Part shown: positions 23,822 to 25,145 of the stretch, piece after piece
How positions within the stretch are numbered: position 1 is the first letter of the stretch
Layout of the letters: each line of letters begins with the position of its first letter
Assembly: GCA_964543295.1 (NCBI GenBank)
Contig: CAZIXA010000031.1
Location: 1-25,145, forward strand
Reading direction: 5' to 3'
DNA length: 25,145 nt
Source: AE-B3B sp964543295
GTDB taxonomy: Bacteria; Aerophobota; Aerophobia; Aerophobales; AE-B3A
Position numbers and translations under genes: made by a program
Notes under the pieces: model-generated
What the model was told of the DNA's origin: nothing
Database searches by the model: none
Seen by the model: the letters and a program-made list of their open reading frames with translations, nothing else

Positions 23822-24975
23822 TGAGGTGCCTGGATCTCTTTTAGTTTTTTAAGAATAGTAAATACAAAATTATTGCCTTCTTTCATTTTATCCTTGTATT
23901 CCTGGCTAACCGTCTTCTCGGATAAACACTTGCCAGAAAGAAAATAGCATGGTTCTACCCAAATCTTTCCGCCGTGCTTTCTGATAAGTTCCCTGGCCAC
24001 ATCAAGCCCTATTCCCGAACCATCTTTTCGGGTTGTCACATATCTTTTAAAAATAACCTCTCTATCTTCCTCAGGAATGGGCTCACCAATACTAGCTACG
24101 CTGAAATAATGATATCTGTCACCCTTGTCACCATAGCCAATAAATATTTCTGTATCCTCTTCTCCGTATTTTATGGCATTGGTTAACAAGTTATTGTAGA
24201 TGACTTCTACATAGTCGGCATCACAAATAACTTCCAGATCTTTTGGAACATCACAGATAAACCTCATCCCTTTTTTTAATGTGTAGTCCTTATGAAAATC
24301 CGAAATTCTTTCCAAAACATCCCTGTAGAAATTTACCTTCTTTGGGATTATCTGAAGCTCTCCAGCCTTTATTTTTGAGTAAATCAAGAAGTTCTCCACC
24401 GTTTTCAATCCATGTTGACTCCGGGATATTATTCTGTTAAACAAGACTTTCCTTTTTTCAGGAGGCAAATCGATTTGTCTTAAAACGGTGGTAAGCTGAT
24501 AGATGGTGGCTAGAGGTGTCTTTAGTTCATGAGAGGCAAATGCAGTAAGTCTGTCCGAGAGCTCAACTAACTTGTATAACTGGGTGTTATCTTCAATGAC
24601 TTCCACCACGTAACGCAACTTGCCCCGGGGTCCGGGCAGAGGAAAAGAATAGACATCCAGATGTTTTTCCTCCCCCCCTCTTTTGATTACCTTCAGGCCT
24701 TTGGAGTTTTCTTTCGTCCTCAGGGTTCTTCTCACCGCACAAGCTTCTTCTGTGCAGGGTCTATTATGACCAAAACTGATTTCATAGCATTTTTTCCCTA
24801 TTATATTCTCCTCAGGCTTTTCTTGGATCTTCCGATACTCTCTGTTTGCCCAAATGATGTTAAAGTCTGGATCAAGAACAACTATAGCTATACCCATAGC
24901 ATTGAGTATTTCTATTCCGAATCGTTCTCCCAGAATCTGTTCTAATTTCTCCACCGGGCGATTATTTTGGCCCAT
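23818..24975 (-). CDS. PAS-domain sensor histidine kinase (soluble)
   Basis: This protein of 385 residues has no membrane segment, so it should sense a cytoplasmic signal. A PAS domain spans about residues 20-130 (IAIVVLDPDFNIIWANREY and later LPGPRGKLRYVVEVIED) and contains three cysteines, C63, C74 and C79, in a CYEISFG / PCTEEAC segment often seen in PAS sensors of anaerobes. The phosphorylated histidine is H149 in SHELKTPL. The ATPase domain has an N-box near 258-265 (YNNLLTNAIKYG) and GSGIGLDVARELI near 318. A cysteine-containing insert (CYFLSGKC) follows the G-box. ATG 24975 with CAGGGGG upstream is preferred; a TTG at 25002 would add nine residues. It heads the hydrogenase-metVF gene run. 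Confidence 0.92.
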   Translation of the reverse strand: MGQNNRPVEKLEQILGERFGIEILNAMGIAIVVLDPDFNIIWANREYRKIQEKPEENIIGKKCYEISFGHNRPCTEEACAVRRTLRTKENSKGLKVIKRGGEEKHLDVYSFPLPGPRGKLRYVVEVIEDNTQLYKLVELSDRLTAFASHELKTPLATIYQLTTVLRQIDLPPEKRKVLFNRIISRSQHGLKTVENFLIYSKIKAGELQIIPKKVNFYRDVLERISDFHKDYTLKKGMRFICDVPKDLEVICDADYVEVIYNNLLTNAIKYGEEDTEIFIGYGDKGDRYHYFSVASIGEPIPEEDREVIFKRYVTTRKDGSGIGLDVARELIRKHGGKIWVEPCYFLSGKCLSEKTVSQEYKDKMKEGNNFVFTILKKLKEIQAPH

Positions 24976-25045
24976 TTCTCTTGCCCCCTGCTTTATTTTC
25001 AAAATTATCTTACGGAATTTCCTTAACTTCCGATGCTTTTAATAT

Positions 25046-25073
25046 AGTATAGCTGCAGAAAGGCGCTTGTCAA
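25046..25073 (-). promoter_or_regulatory. Sigma-70-type promoter upstream of the sensor kinase
   Basis: On the minus strand a perfect TTGACA (25073-25068) is followed after 16 bases by TATACT (25051-25046, 5/6 of the -10 consensus). TACTAT at 18-base spacing is an overlapping alternative. Transcription would begin near 25038, about 60 bases before the kinase ATG. All genes down to the hydrogenase protease follow on the same strand with small gaps, so this may be the promoter of the whole sensor-hydrogenase-MetVF unit. Extra promoters within the run cannot be excluded. Confidence 0.6.
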
Positions 25074-25145
25074 CTAGAAAATGTTTCCGGTGTTATTGTG
25101 TTAATAGAATGTCATATATAACTATCAAGCTAGAATGTCCTACCC

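Overview
The window looks like chromosomal DNA from an uncultivated anaerobic, probably diderm, bacterium of moderate to low GC. Evidence for anaerobic, acetogen-like metabolism is a [NiFe] hydrogenase next to both methylene-tetrahydrofolate reductase subunits (MetF and the cysteine-rich MetV). A substrate-binding protein with a Sec signal but no lipobox cysteine, and a YibQ-type envelope protein, suggest a periplasm. I cannot name the phylum with confidence. I saw no tRNA, rRNA, CRISPR array, insertion sequence or phage gene.

Layout. (1) 1-5089, plus strand: a polyamine-type (Pot-like) ABC importer operon, in the order binding protein, GC-rich hairpin, two permeases, a DUF3830 cyclophilin-fold protein, ATPase. 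(2) 5090-5433: a convergent gap with what may be traces of a decayed reading frame. (3) 5434-14779, minus strand, read right to left: PHP phosphoesterase, CtpA protease, divergent polysaccharide deacetylase, accA, gyrB, gyrA, fabD. These genes are nearly touching and sit behind a good extended -10 promoter. (4) 14780-15099: an AT-rich 320-base gap with that promoter, two abutting perfect DnaA boxes and imperfect ones. (5) 15100-17505, minus strand: lpdA then tsaD. (6) 17632-24975, minus strand: sensor kinase, receiver, 44-residue small protein, receiver, receiver, hydrogenase small and large subunits, metV, metF, hydrogenase maturation protease, all behind a consensus-like promoter at the right edge.

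How the genes may work together. The hydrogenase small subunit has no Tat signal and cannot gain one from upstream sequence, so the enzyme should be cytoplasmic. With metV-metF directly downstream and the endopeptidase in the same run, the simplest reading is a soluble hydrogenase passing electrons from H2 to methylene-H4F reduction. The upstream kinase and three output-less receivers may control this module or simply share its transcript.

The oddest feature is a short out-of-frame coding stretch between metF and the protease gene. It reproduces the C-terminal nickel-binding motif and the cleaved 15-residue tail of a hydrogenase large subunit, and its stop overlaps the protease start. It is either the relic of a lost second large subunit or an unusual tail or peptide.
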